From PALSA-1316 sp964499365 (GTDB taxonomy: Bacteria > Nitrospirota > Thermodesulfovibrionia > Thermodesulfovibrionales > UBA6898), in assembly GCA_964499365.1 (NCBI GenBank), contig CAZCKU010000004.1:1-64000 (forward strand): a DNA stretch of 64,000 nucleotides. Reading direction: 5' to 3'. This document shows positions 1 through 8,836 of this stretch, one piece after another (position 1 is the stretch's first letter; each line of letters starts with the position of its first letter). The notes beneath the pieces were generated by a model, which was not told the origin of the DNA, searched no databases, and saw only the letters and a list, made by a program, of their open reading frames with translations. A program made the translations under genes and the position numbers.

Positions 1-59
1 ATCCAAGCCTTGGTCGAAAATGGTGCAATGTCGAATATGTTTGTAACTCATACATCCCG

Positions 60-88
60 TTGACATGACAGACCAACCCTGTTAACAT
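60..88 (+). promoter_or_regulatory. Probable sigma-70 promoter of the LPP20/FlgT-like operon
   Basis: A perfect -35 hexamer TTGACA (60-65) is followed after 17 bp by TAACAT (83-88), which matches four of six -10 bases. The predicted start near 95 leaves a leader of about 20 nt before the first gene, with GAGGA just upstream of its ATG. Bases 1-59 hold no recognisable gene. Confidence 0.6.
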
Positions 89-115
89 TTAACAAACACT
101 TCAGCGAGGATCGTT

Positions 116-442
116 ATGATGAAATCAGGGATGTCGATGCTGTTGTCTCTCTTCTTTGTGACCGCACTTGTATCTGCCTGCTCTGCCTATGATCCGCCGG
201 AACGCGAAGATCGCTCCGACCGGGGCGATTATGAGCCTTCAGATTATCAGGGCCGGTCGTACGACAGTCCGCCTCCCGTCGGTGAGGTTGGACGGCTGCC
301 GCATCACGATTACCTGCGTGACGAACCTCCCCCCGCAGGCGAGGTCGGTCCTGCCCCGTCGCACGGCCAGGATCATCATGATCATGATGACGATATGCCT
401 CCGCCGCCCTCAGGCGCCGTTGGTCCGGCCAGATACCGATGA
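116..442 (+). CDS. Small His/Pro-rich lipoprotein
   Basis: The 108-aa product starts with a short hydrophobic signal ending in a lipobox (LVSAC, Cys at about residue 22), so it is probably a lipid-anchored periplasmic or outer-membrane protein. The mature part is low-complexity and acidic. It has three degenerate copies of a PPPxGEVGP motif (PPPVGEVG, PPPAGEVG, PPPPSGAVG) and a His/Asp stretch (HDHDDD) that could bind metal. The same GEVGPA/EPPPP motif occurs in the lipoprotein at 1752-2210, which suggests the two act together. Its stop overlaps the next start as ATGA, so translation is probably coupled. No family is recognised and the function is unknown. Confidence 0.75.
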   Translation: MMKSGMSMLLSLFFVTALVSACSAYDPPEREDRSDRGDYEPSDYQGRSYDSPPPVGEVGRLPHHDYLRDEPPPAGEVGPAPSHGQDHHDHDDDMPPPPSGAVGPARYR

Positions 443-921
443 GATACTTCCCTGGTCAGTGGTTCCGCAACGCATCCGTCTGTCTTGCCGTCGCGATCTG
501 CGCCATGTCCTTCTGCACGATCAGTTCTGCAGAGGAGTCAGCCAGTGACCTGATGTCGGTGCAGGGCACGGGATACCCTCCCATCAAGGCCGAGAGCGCA
601 GCACAGGCCCATCTGATGGCACGGCGTGCCGCGGTAGTCAACGCCTACCGCAATGCCCTTGCCGGCAGTCCGTCGGGTAGCAGCAATGAGGTAACGTACC
701 AGGAACTTTCCGGTTTTGTCAGCGGGTTAACTGTTGTTGAAGAGGAATATCTTAAGGACGGCGGTATCAGGATCACGGCGAAGGTCCCCAAAAGAAATAT
801 TGTGGTATCGGCGGGACGTGCGGCGGCAGTCAGAAAGGCTGAACAGTCGGGGGGGCCGGAAAGCGTTTCCCTTGATGAGTGGTATAAGATTATCAAGGAT
901 CTCGTAAAAATAGACAAATAA
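439..921 (+). CDS. Exported LPP20-like domain protein
   Basis: This 160-aa protein has an N-terminal signal peptide (hydrophobic core about residues 13-28, cleavage near SSAEE). It is followed by a domain resembling LPP20/FlgP proteins: QAHLMARRAAVVNAYRNAL is the typical helix, then a strand-rich part with VEEEYLKDGGIRITAKVP. In other bacteria LPP20 proteins include FlgP, an outer-membrane ring component. There is no lipobox cysteine, so the mature protein is probably soluble in the periplasm. It is the most diverged of the LPP20-like copies here: the RDFIT motif seen in the others is replaced by YQELSGFVSG. It is translationally coupled to the lipoprotein gene upstream. Confidence 0.7.
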   Translation: MRYFPGQWFRNASVCLAVAICAMSFCTISSAEESASDLMSVQGTGYPPIKAESAAQAHLMARRAAVVNAYRNALAGSPSGSSNEVTYQELSGFVSGLTVVEEEYLKDGGIRITAKVPKRNIVVSAGRAAAVRKAEQSGGPESVSLDEWYKIIKDLVKIDK

Positions 922-942
922 ACTATACAGGGAGGTATGTCA

Positions 943-1719
943 ATGATGAGAATGAAGCATCTTGTTGCTGTTATTGTGTATGCCGTGCTTGCGTTGATGC
1001 TGTCGGCGGTTCTCCCGGCTTCCGCGGATGCCCAGGTAAGTGCGCAACAGCGGCTCATGGCCAAGCGTGCGGCCAAGGCCGATGCACTTCGCAACCTGGG
1101 GGAAATGATCTATGGCGTTCAGATCAATTCCAGGACAAAGGTCAGGGATTTCATTACCGAGTCCGATACCATACGGGCCAGGCTTGCGACAGTGATACAG
1201 GGAGCCCGGGAGGTGGACTATGTCGAGAAGCCTGACGGAACTGCAGAAGTTACCGTCGAAATAACCCTCGGCCGTGTGGAAGATATTTTGGGCCGCCGGC
1301 TGCTGTATGACCAGCAGGTCTTTACAGCGGTCGGCTACGGCGCCCCTCCCGGAGGAGAACCGGCACCGGGCTATGCTCCTCCCCCCCCTGCTCCGGTCAA
1401 TGATTTCATCAGGGCCAAAGGCAACGGTGTCGAACCAAATGATCCTTCCATGTCCCCTCCTGAAAAAGCCCTCATGGGTAAACGCGCGGCAAAGATTGAT
1501 GCCCTTCGGAATCTCCTTGAGGAGATATACGGCGTTACGGTCAGGTCAAAGACGACTGTCAGGGATTTTGTGACACAGAACGACGATATGAAGGCACGGG
1601 TCAGTGCCTTTGTGCGTGGGGCGAGGGTGGTTTCCGAGAGGGCTCTCGGCGACGGCAGTTATGAAGTCGAGGTCGAGATAGAAATGGCCCCGCTTATGAG
1701 AATGTTCCCGGACAGATAA
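943..1719 (+). CDS. Exported protein with two tandem LPP20-like domains
   Basis: A signal peptide (cleavage near ADAQ) is followed by two homologous units of about 85 aa joined by a Pro/Gly-rich linker (PPGGEPAPGYAPPPPAPV). Unit 1 has RLMAKRAAKADALRNL and RDFITESDTIRARL. Unit 2 has ALMGKRAAKIDALRNLL and RDFVTQNDDMKARV. Each ends in a strand-rich VEVxIE segment. The duplicated LPP20-like fold suggests a self-assembling or ring-forming envelope protein, but that is inference. I chose the ATG at 943 because GGAGG (931-935) lies 7 nt upstream, whereas the in-frame ATG at 937 is only 1 nt away. It lies 21 bp after the previous gene in the same operon. Confidence 0.75.
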   Translation: MMRMKHLVAVIVYAVLALMLSAVLPASADAQVSAQQRLMAKRAAKADALRNLGEMIYGVQINSRTKVRDFITESDTIRARLATVIQGAREVDYVEKPDGTAEVTVEITLGRVEDILGRRLLYDQQVFTAVGYGAPPGGEPAPGYAPPPPAPVNDFIRAKGNGVEPNDPSMSPPEKALMGKRAAKIDALRNLLEEIYGVTVRSKTTVRDFVTQNDDMKARVSAFVRGARVVSERALGDGSYEVEVEIEMAPLMRMFPDR

Positions 1720-1751
1720 ATGATGAATTATAGAATACAGGAGGGATTATA

Positions 1752-2210
1752 ATGAGACTAGGAGTTCTTGCAGGGTTGCTGATCGTGATGGCGTTTGCGC
1801 TGGCAGGGTGCCAGACCTATGAGGTGCGGGACAGCAGGCCTCTTGGAGAAGTCGGTCCCGCGTACGATGAGCCTCCGCCCCCGGACGGTGAATGGGTGCC
1901 GGTGAAGGTTACGGCAAAGGGCGGCGGAGCACCTCCCCCGAATGCAGTCAACCAGGCCCAGGCGCGGCTGATGGCCGAGCGTGCCGCTAAGGTCGATGCC
2001 ATGAGAAACCTCCTGGAGCAGACATACGGCGTCAGGATCAAATCGAGGACAACGGTGAGGGACTTTATCACCCAGAATGATACGATCAAGGCGAGAGTGA
2101 ATGCGTATATCAAGGGCGCCAGGGTCATCGACACGAAGTATCTCAGCGACGGCAGTGTCGAGGTTGAGATGGAGATCATACTTGACTACGAGTTCAGGAG
2201 AATATTCTGA
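1752..2210 (+). CDS. LPP20-family outer-membrane lipoprotein (FlgP-like)
   Basis: The 152-aa product has a clear lipoprotein signal: hydrophobic core, then the lipobox LAGC with the acylated Cys at about residue 20. A short Pro-rich spacer repeats the GEVGPA/EPPPP motif of the first gene. It is followed by one LPP20 domain (ARLMAERAAKVDAMRNLL, RDFITQNDTIKARV, VEVEMEI). Size and layout match FlgP-type lipoproteins, which sit in the outer membrane around the flagellar motor in Vibrio and Campylobacter. No flagellar gene lies nearby, so the organelle served is unknown. GGAGG lies about 8 nt upstream of the ATG. The stop overlaps the next start (TGATG). Confidence 0.8.
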   Translation: MRLGVLAGLLIVMAFALAGCQTYEVRDSRPLGEVGPAYDEPPPPDGEWVPVKVTAKGGGAPPPNAVNQAQARLMAERAAKVDAMRNLLEQTYGVRIKSRTTVRDFITQNDTIKARVNAYIKGARVIDTKYLSDGSVEVEMEIILDYEFRRIF

Positions 2211-3391
2211 TGAACCGGAGATCCTGCAGAATGCCGGGTATTCTCTTCGGTATCCTTGCTCTCTCCTTATGCCTCTTTGTGTCTGTCGGCATTGCAGGCG
2301 AGATGATCACTGCGGACGGCTATGCTGCGATGACCAGCGGCAACAAGGTGATCGCCAGGGACAAGGCGGTCGACGACGCCCTGAGAAAGGCGGTGGAGCA
2401 GGCGGTCGGAACGATGGTCTCCTCGGACACCATGACCGAAAGCTATAAGGTGATCCACGACAAGATCCTGGCTCGCACCTCCGGATATGTCGAAAGATAC
2501 AAGATTCTCTCGGAGGGGGTTGAGGGGGATCTCTACCGTGTCAGGGTGCAGGCGGAGATCGGCAGGGCAGATCTGACGAACGACCTGAATGCACTGGGAC
2601 TGCTGCATGTGATGGTCGAGAAGCCGAAGGTGATGGTCATCATCGATGAGAAGATCGGCGGATTATACGGGACAACCGGGTCGGAGAGCGTGGGGCAGGC
2701 CGAGTCGACGATCATCGAAAAGCTGATCAATTCCGGCTTTAATGTGGTCGATGCCGATACGGTCAGGGCGAATATCTCCCGGGATAAGGCTCTGAGGATT
2801 CTCGAAGGCGACAACAAAGCCGCTGCCGCGGAAGGACTGAAGCACGGGGCACAGATCGTGATCACCGGCAAGGCCTTCTCCAAGAACGCGGGCGGCAGAC
2901 TTTACGGGACCAACATGCAGTCGATTCAGGCGACTCTCCAGGCGAGGGTCGTCAGGACCGATACGGGCAAGGTCATAGCGTCAAAGAGCGCCCAGGGGGC
3001 GCAGGCCCATATCGATGAGATGCAGGGCGGCGCCCTTGCGATCAAAGAGGCCAGCGAGAGACTGTCCGATGAACTGATCGACATGATCGTGAAGCAGTGG
3101 AGCGGCGAGGTTTACGGACGCTCCCAGGAGATTACCGTCATGATCAGCGGACTGGTCTCCTACCGGCACCTTGCCGCGGTCAAAAAGATACTTGAAAAAG
3201 AGACCCAGGGTGTCAAGGCGGTCCACCAGCGGAGCTTTACGGGCGGCATTGCCGAACTTGCAATCGATTACGGCGGCAAATCGACCAATATTGCCGATGA
3301 ACTCGCAAACCGGAAGTTTACCGGCTTCAGGCTCGAACCGACAAACGTTACCCCTCACCGGATCGATATCAGGGCGGTGCTGCAGAAATAG
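2210..3391 (+). CDS. FlgT-like flagellar/envelope assembly protein
   Basis: This 393-aa exported protein has a signal peptide (cleavage near GIAGE). Next comes a FlgT_N-like domain (about 30-115) with the hallmark run MITADGYA, IARDKAVDDALRKAVEQAVG and SGYVERYKIL. A middle CsgG/FlgT_M-like domain (about 125-290) contains PKVMVIIDEKI and GAQIVITGKA. A C-terminal alpha/beta part (300-393) includes ITVMISGLVSYRHL. FlgT of Vibrio builds the H-ring of the flagellar basal body. Homologues outside flagellar operons are common and poorly understood. The FlgT_C domain is absent here, but a similar domain ends the CsgG protein at 14061-15062. It is the last gene of the operon and overlaps the preceding stop by one base. 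Confidence 0.75.
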   Translation: MNRRSCRMPGILFGILALSLCLFVSVGIAGEMITADGYAAMTSGNKVIARDKAVDDALRKAVEQAVGTMVSSDTMTESYKVIHDKILARTSGYVERYKILSEGVEGDLYRVRVQAEIGRADLTNDLNALGLLHVMVEKPKVMVIIDEKIGGLYGTTGSESVGQAESTIIEKLINSGFNVVDADTVRANISRDKALRILEGDNKAAAAEGLKHGAQIVITGKAFSKNAGGRLYGTNMQSIQATLQARVVRTDTGKVIASKSAQGAQAHIDEMQGGALAIKEASERLSDELIDMIVKQWSGEVYGRSQEITVMISGLVSYRHLAAVKKILEKETQGVKAVHQRSFTGGIAELAIDYGGKSTNIADELANRKFTGFRLEPTNVTPHRIDIRAVLQK

Positions 3392-3441
3392 AGCAGCCCC
3401 TTGCTGCGGGCCGTGAAGGCGGCTGTCAACGAACACATGTG

Positions 3442-3495
3442 TGAGACCGGCTGTCAGGCAATTGGTTTGACAGCCGGTCTCATCTTGTGCTTTTC
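3442..3495 (+). terminator. Rho-independent terminator after the FlgT-like gene
   Basis: A perfect 14-bp inverted repeat, GAGACCGGCTGTCA (3443-3456) and TGACAGCCGGTCTC (3468-3481), encloses an 11-nt loop. A short T-rich stretch (TTTTC) follows. The U-tract is weak, but the stem is long and GC-rich and sits just past the operon end. Confidence 0.7.
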
Positions 3496-3512
3496 TACCC
3501 GAAACAAATTGT

Positions 3513-3541
3513 TTGCAAAGCCGGCCGTGGCGCGCGATAAT
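3513..3541 (+). promoter_or_regulatory. Candidate sigma-70 promoter for the RHS gene
   Basis: TTGCAA (3513-3518), a 17-bp spacer and GATAAT (3536-3541) form a reasonable promoter between the terminator and the RHS start. The leader would be about 58 nt. No strong ribosome-binding site is visible before the ATG at 3606. Confidence 0.4.
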
Positions 3542-3605
3542 GAGACAGAAGCATCGATTGCAGGCAGTATCAGGAAGAGGCTGACGGGTTCATCATCGTT
3601 CGAAT

Positions 3606-6600
3606 ATGAGGCGATCTCCTGAGAGGAAGCAGTCCAGACTGTCCATTCAGCTGCGTCCGGCAGCCATCGTTACTGTCTTGTTTTTTATGGTTCAGGTGGT
3701 CATACCCGCCGGGACTTTTGCTGCCACTGGCCGTGCCACTTCTGCTGATCTCCGGCATGCGACACCACTCTTCCCAACACCGCCCAAGGGGATAGAGCAG
3801 CATATCTTCGCCAGAGAAACTTATTTTCATATCCATCACCCGCCTGATCCGGTAAATATGCTGAACGGTAATCTGTTCCTTGCCTGGCAGGATATTGCTG
3901 TTCCTGCCAGGGGGTTTCCGCTTGAGATCAGCAGGGCCTATAACAGCAGGTCAAACGCAAGGGGCATCTTTGGCTTCGGATGGTCCTCTTCTCTCGAAAC
4001 CTCCATAGAACCCCATGGTAATTCTGCGATCAGGGTGAAAGAGTGGGACGGATCAACCACCGTCTACCAGCGTGCTGCTGAGGAGTCGGGCAGGCGGAAG
4101 GATATTCGCTTCAGGCCGGTTATTGCGTCAGTGAGATCTGTCATCAGACATGAAGATGGCAGCTACACGCGAACCATCGAAAATGGGAAAAAGGAGCGGT
4201 TCGCATCTACCGGGCGGCTGCTGAAAAAAGAGGATATTCATGGTAACGCCATTATGCTTATCTACGACAACAGGAGCGGCCGGGTTCTCTCCCTTGCCGA
4301 TTCAGCGGGGAGGTCCATAAAGCTCAGCTATACGCCTGACGGTCGTGTGAAAAGCATTGCGGATCCTCTGAAGAAGACGATGAGTTATGCGTACGGACCT
4401 CGGGGAGACCTCACCACAGTAAAGGGTTTTGCGGGAGAAACGGTCAGATTCAGTTATGATGCAGACCATAATCTTACAACGATGACGCAGCCTGACGGCA
4501 CTGTGATCAGGTCGGATTATGACCGCGGCCGTGACCTTGTCATCAGCCAGCATGGGCCTGGCCGGAAAAAGAGTTTCTACGAGTACTACCTGCCTTCGCG
4601 GCACGAACCGCTTCAGCGGACGGTCGTTACCGATGCGGCGAATAACAGGACAACCTATTCTTATTTCACGTCCGGCAACAGGGTGTCAAGACTCATCATC
4701 ACTGATGCCAACAACGACAAAACAACGAGTGAATATGATGGGAGGGGGAACCTCGTCAGATATACAGATCCGAGGGGCGGGATGACTGTCTATGCCCATG
4801 ATTCACTCGGGAGAGTCATCTCGCTGACAGATGCTGAAAATAATTCCTGGCAATATTCATACAGTCGTGATTCCTCATGCAACAGGCCTTTTACGGTCCG
4901 TGATCCGAAAGGAACGGTCCTGCGGTTTCGCCTGAATGAAGATGGGGAGCTGACCGAATTCACCGATGGAGAGAACCGGACGAGCAGGCTGGAGTACAAC
5001 AGCAGCGGCGATCTGGTCAAAGTGACGGCTGCCGGGGGAGCTCTCTGGGAATATGCCTACGACAGCTACGGGAATTTGACCCGTATTACCAACCCCGAAG
5101 GAGGGTCTGTACGCTATACCCGTGATATGCTCGGCAGAGTCACGGCAATTGAAGGTCAGGAGGGCAACCGTTTTACCTTCGGGTATGATGCAAAGGGCAG
5201 GATGATCAGGGCGACCAATCCCCTCGGATACAGCATGTCGTATACCTATGACCTCATGGACAGGGTCACGGCCATTCAGGATTATGAAGGTGCTTACCGG
5301 TATTCCTATGATGGTGCCGGTCGGCCGTCCTCCGTGACCGATCCGGAAGGGAATACGGTGAAGACAGGATTTGACAAAGCCGGAAACCTCAGCACGATCA
5401 TTGATGCCGGAGGCAATGAATGGCGCTACGGCTATGACAGGCTTGCACGGCTTGCAGTGCTGGTTGATCCGAAGGGGCACGAGAGACATCTCGAGTATGA
5501 CAGCGCCGGGAATCTTGTCTCCTTTCTGAACCAGATGAAGGAACAGACGGTCTTCTCCTACGACAAAAAGAATAATCTTACCAGAATGACGGATGCGATC
5601 GGGGCGACAGTGCAGTTCGCCTATGGAGGAACCGGAAAAGTTACCAGTCTGACTGATGCGGCTGGCAATAGGGCAGCATATTCCTACACCGGAAATGACA
5701 GGCTGCGCTCGGCCGAAAGCGCTCTTGGGCATACAGTGAGGTATCAGTATGACGCTGCCGGAAACATCAGTGCCCAGACCGATGCGGACGGGAGCACGAC
5801 TCGGTTTGTTTACAACGGCAACCGTCAGCTTGTCAGAAGGACCGACCCCGCGGGGAATTCGACCACGTATGTCTATAACCTCTCAGGGAGGGTCACACAG
5901 GTGCAGGGTCCGGGCAGCCGGGAAATCCGTTATACCTACAATAAACTTGGTCTTCTTACTTCAATCCAGTCGCGCAGGGGTTCGGGAAAAGATCTGAATA
6001 TTACATACACCTATAATCAAAAGGGGCAGCTGACCGGCGCAACAGACGGCCGGTTTTCATTTAAATACCGGTATAACCGTGTCGGCCTTCCTTCGGAAGT
6101 TGAAGACAGTACGCGGAAGAAGACGGTCAGATATACCTATGATTCGCGATATAACCGCACCAGGACCCAGGTTGTGCCCGATAAAATCAGTATCGCCTAT
6201 GGCTATGACAGTCTTTCCCGGCTGGTAAGTATTAAACCCGCGCCTGGACGCGAATATCGCCTTGACTATGATGCGGCAGGCAGGCGTTCAGCACTCTACT
6301 TTCCGAATGGGATCAGGACCTCGTACCGCTATGATGCGAGCGGAAAGATTGTGGGGATATCCTCGGTGAACCGGAAAGGCGCTGTCGTCTTCAGAGAGGC
6401 GTATACCTATAAGCCGTCAGGTCTGATATCAAGCAGGACTGACGGGGATAACCGGATGACAACCTATGGGTACGACAAGATGAACCGGATTACTGAGCTT
6501 CGCCTGCCCGATGGCGGGCTTGAAAGATTTGTCTATGATTCTGCCGGAAATATCCTCAGGCATGAAAAGGCGTCAGGGACAGTACTGTCCAGATATACTG

Positions 6601-7892
6601 TTGCCCATCAGCTGGTGGATTCAGGGAACGATGCCATTGAGTACGACCACAATGGCAACCTGGCGAAGAAGACCGGTGCACAGGGAGTGACAGATTATCA
6701 GTATGATGACCTGAACCGTCTCCTGAGGGTGACCCTCAGCGACAGCAGAAAAATCGAGTATGGCTATGAACCGCTTGGGCAGAGGATATTTTCAGCCCAT
6801 GGGGGGGAAGAGAAACATACGGTTCTTGACGGAAACTATCCTCTTATGACGCTCGACAGGAACCTGAAGACCGGATCCCGGTTTCTGTACGGGCCCGGGT
6901 TTTACGAGCTGCTCGAAAAGGAGCAGTCGGGGAAGAAAGAATTTTATATCGCCAACAATATCGGCAGCGTTGCCGCAGTGACCGATGAGAGCGGGGATAT
7001 CGTCTCGACGATCAGCTATTCGGCCTTTGGAGAGCCTGCGTCGTCAGATGGAAAGAATCCTCCGGCAGCATTCAGCGGTGTCCCCTATGAACCGGAGTCA
7101 GGGCTTATCGCCTTCAAATATCGCGATTATAGCCCGGCGCTCGGCCGGTTCCTCCAGCCGGAGCCTCTTGGCATGATGGTGGCCTGGCAGAACCCCTATC
7201 TCTTCGCCTCCAACAATCCTGTGAACATCATCGACGCCTATGGACTCTGGTCCTTTTATCAGTGGGTCGGGGCTGCTACGGTTGCTGTCGGTGCGGTGGC
7301 TGCCGGGGTTATTCTTGCGCCAATACTCATTCCCGGCGGGGCGATTGCAGGCGCTGCGGCAGCAGTGTCAGGGGCAGTAGCGGGGACAGCAGCTGCAGCG
7401 ACCGCTGCCGTCGGAGTAAGCGGGACAACGGTGGCAGCCGTTGCCGGCGCAAGTGCTGTTGTCAACGGCGTAATAACCGGATTGAGCACCTCCGGCACAG
7501 CGGGCGATAAGGTCCTGGCTGGGTTGGGTGCGGCAACTGTCGGGGCGGTGGGTGGAACGCTTGGCACTCTCGCCGGCGGAGCCTTAGTGGTGGGGGTCGG
7601 GGTGGGAGGAGCTACACTAACACTGGGTCCCACTGGCGCGGCCGCAGGAGGCGGGTTTGTGACAGGGGTGGTAGGCTCCACCGCCAGCCAGATCGAAAAC
7701 GCCTCGAAGGGCGAACCGGTCAGTGTCGGCACGGCTGTTGTCAGCACCGCTTTGTCTACCTTCACCGGGGCGATTGGTGGTTCTGTTTTTTCAGAAGAAG
7801 GGGCAGGCCTTGTCGGAGCTGCCGCCTATGGGGCTGCAACCGAGGCTGTTCAGAATGCGACTACGGGCGTAAAGGATTCCTTCTGCAATTGA
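3606..7892 (+). CDS. Sec-exported RHS/YD-repeat protein with Gly/Ala-rich C-terminus
   Basis: This 1428-aa protein has a long basic n-region and a signal-like hydrophobic segment (about 19-40, AAIVTVLFFMVQVV). A DUF6531-type entry domain follows (about 75-150, with DPVNMLNGNLFLAWQD). More than 30 YD repeats of the form YDxxGnLtxxtDp span about 200-1100. The RHS-associated core is intact (about 1110-1213, ending GRFLQPEPLG...NNPVNIIDAYG). In RHS proteins the repeats build a hollow shell and the variable tail after the core is often a toxin. Here the last 215 residues are a hydrophobic Gly/Ala-rich glycine-zipper-like region with no recognisable enzymatic motif. No immunity-like gene follows; the next gene starts 10 bp downstream and encodes another exported protein. 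Confidence 0.85.
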   Translation: MRRSPERKQSRLSIQLRPAAIVTVLFFMVQVVIPAGTFAATGRATSADLRHATPLFPTPPKGIEQHIFARETYFHIHHPPDPVNMLNGNLFLAWQDIAVPARGFPLEISRAYNSRSNARGIFGFGWSSSLETSIEPHGNSAIRVKEWDGSTTVYQRAAEESGRRKDIRFRPVIASVRSVIRHEDGSYTRTIENGKKERFASTGRLLKKEDIHGNAIMLIYDNRSGRVLSLADSAGRSIKLSYTPDGRVKSIADPLKKTMSYAYGPRGDLTTVKGFAGETVRFSYDADHNLTTMTQPDGTVIRSDYDRGRDLVISQHGPGRKKSFYEYYLPSRHEPLQRTVVTDAANNRTTYSYFTSGNRVSRLIITDANNDKTTSEYDGRGNLVRYTDPRGGMTVYAHDSLGRVISLTDAENNSWQYSYSRDSSCNRPFTVRDPKGTVLRFRLNEDGELTEFTDGENRTSRLEYNSSGDLVKVTAAGGALWEYAYDSYGNLTRITNPEGGSVRYTRDMLGRVTAIEGQEGNRFTFGYDAKGRMIRATNPLGYSMSYTYDLMDRVTAIQDYEGAYRYSYDGAGRPSSVTDPEGNTVKTGFDKAGNLSTIIDAGGNEWRYGYDRLARLAVLVDPKGHERHLEYDSAGNLVSFLNQMKEQTVFSYDKKNNLTRMTDAIGATVQFAYGGTGKVTSLTDAAGNRAAYSYTGNDRLRSAESALGHTVRYQYDAAGNISAQTDADGSTTRFVYNGNRQLVRRTDPAGNSTTYVYNLSGRVTQVQGPGSREIRYTYNKLGLLTSIQSRRGSGKDLNITYTYNQKGQLTGATDGRFSFKYRYNRVGLPSEVEDSTRKKTVRYTYDSRYNRTRTQVVPDKISIAYGYDSLSRLVSIKPAPGREYRLDYDAAGRRSALYFPNGIRTSYRYDASGKIVGISSVNRKGAVVFREAYTYKPSGLISSRTDGDNRMTTYGYDKMNRITELRLPDGGLERFVYDSAGNILRHEKASGTVLSRYTVAHQLVDSGNDAIEYDHNGNLAKKTGAQGVTDYQYDDLNRLLRVTLSDSRKIEYGYEPLGQRIFSAHGGEEKHTVLDGNYPLMTLDRNLKTGSRFLYGPGFYELLEKEQSGKKEFYIANNIGSVAAVTDESGDIVSTISYSAFGEPASSDGKNPPAAFSGVPYEPESGLIAFKYRDYSPALGRFLQPEPLGMMVAWQNPYLFASNNPVNIIDAYGLWSFYQWVGAATVAVGAVAAGVILAPILIPGGAIAGAAAAVSGAVAGTAAAATAAVGVSGTTVAAVAGASAVVNGVITGLSTSGTAGDKVLAGLGAATVGAVGGTLGTLAGGALVVGVGVGGATLTLGPTGAAAGGGFVTGVVGSTASQIENASKGEPVSVGTAVVSTALSTFTGAIGGSVFSEEGAGLVGAAAYGAATEAVQNATTGVKDSFCN

Positions 7893-7902
7893 GCGTGCTC
7901 AA

Positions 7903-8721
7903 ATGAAAGCGAAATACATGAGACTGACGGTTGAATTGATGATTGCCTGTTTGTCACTAATCTCGTCTGCAGGGCTTAGCGCAGCGGTCTGTCTGCCGCC
8001 CTCATCCGCGGCAGGTGTCAGCAACTCGGGCGTTACTCCAGGTGTAGGAAACCAAAGCGGTGGGGCGAATGTGAATATAGGGGATAATACCTCGCATCCT
8101 CCCGCTGATACGGCCGGAGGCCAGGTTCCTCCGGCAGCTCCGACACAAGTTCCACCGACCTCTGGTGGGAGCATACCTTCAGACCAGGGAGGAAAAACAG
8201 GTCCGGCAACCGGCGGCGGATATGACCCGACCAGAGACCCCGGCATGGGGAGCGGTTCGGGCCAGGCGGTCGACCCCAATATTGGCAATACCTTTCAGGG
8301 ACAGGTCCCGGGAGGTGGGGGAAAACCAACCGTTGGCGACGGTGGACAGCCGATAGCGCAGCCACCGGGATATACTTCTCCGACGCAGCCTCCCGGCGGT
8401 CCGACGGATACAACGACAGGGCCTCCGGTCATCTGGCCGACGGGCAAGTGTCCTCCGGGATATCATCCAAGCTATGATGGCAGTTGTCGTCCTTCCCGCG
8501 GCCTGCTGCCACCTCCGAGGCCGGATGGCCATTCCTCGAGCGGTGGTTCAAAGCCGGGGACGAGCGGAGAATGTCCGCCCGGATGCCACCTGAAGCCGGA
8601 CGGCAGCGGACAGTGCCACTGCGGAGAAGAGGCTGGAGGGACCAAGCCTCCGGCAACAACAACGCCTCCACCTGCAAAACCGCCGACGACGTCGCGCCCG
8701 ACGGGCGGCGCCGGCGGGTGA
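7903..8721 (+). CDS. Exported Pro/Gly-rich protein with duplicated Cys-containing tail (copy 1)
   Basis: The 272-aa protein starts with a signal peptide (LMIACLSLISSAGLSAA) and is otherwise low-complexity, rich in Pro, Gly, Thr and Ser. Two small Cys motifs occur near the end, CPPGYHPSYDGSC and CPPGCHLKPDGSGQCHC. Its last ~168 residues (from GGYDPTRDPG to the stop) are identical in sequence to the tail of the protein at 9418-10368. It is probably an extended cell-surface or periplasmic protein linked to the RHS protein 10 bp upstream. Function is unknown. The start could instead be the ATG at 7918; neither has a convincing ribosome-binding site. Confidence 0.65.
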   Translation: MKAKYMRLTVELMIACLSLISSAGLSAAVCLPPSSAAGVSNSGVTPGVGNQSGGANVNIGDNTSHPPADTAGGQVPPAAPTQVPPTSGGSIPSDQGGKTGPATGGGYDPTRDPGMGSGSGQAVDPNIGNTFQGQVPGGGGKPTVGDGGQPIAQPPGYTSPTQPPGGPTDTTTGPPVIWPTGKCPPGYHPSYDGSCRPSRGLLPPPRPDGHSSSGGSKPGTSGECPPGCHLKPDGSGQCHCGEEAGGTKPPATTTPPPAKPPTTSRPTGGAGG

Positions 8722-8757
8722 TGATAGAATTCCGAGCCGTTTCGTCGAAACGGCATG
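8214..8757 (+). repeat. 544-bp direct repeat, copy 1
   Basis: This segment recurs at 9861-10404, offset by exactly 1647 bp. I count four mismatches: 8241 (C/A), 8691 (G/A), 8731 (T/G) and 8733 (C/T). The first two are synonymous and the other two lie after the stop codon. The repeat covers the coding tail, the stop and 36 bp of non-coding DNA including a palindrome. Confidence 0.95.
8736..8754. repeat. 19-bp palindrome at the end of repeat copy 1
   Basis: GCCGTTTCGTCGAAACGGC is a perfect inverted repeat around a central T, located 14 bp past the stop codon. It can form a 7-bp stem with a 5-nt loop but has no T-tract, so it is not a standard terminator. It could be an operator, an RNA-stabilising hairpin or part of the duplicated unit's boundary. 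The same sequence is at 10383-10401. Confidence 0.8.
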
Positions 8758-8836
8758 CGGCAGCGGTGTATATTTCAGAACCGGTTCAGCAGGCAGTACA
8801 CACAACAGCACAAAACAGGTAAGAATGGAGGCGGTG

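Noticed and set aside
4875..5732. 285-codon open frame on the minus strand inside the RHS gene
   Set aside because: It mirrors the YD-repeat codon pattern, has no ribosome-binding site and lies wholly within a clear coding gene.
7259..7765. 168-codon minus-strand frame rich in Ala/Pro/Thr
   Set aside because: It is the complement of the Gly/Ala-rich RHS tail; low-complexity GC-rich sequence stays open in several frames.
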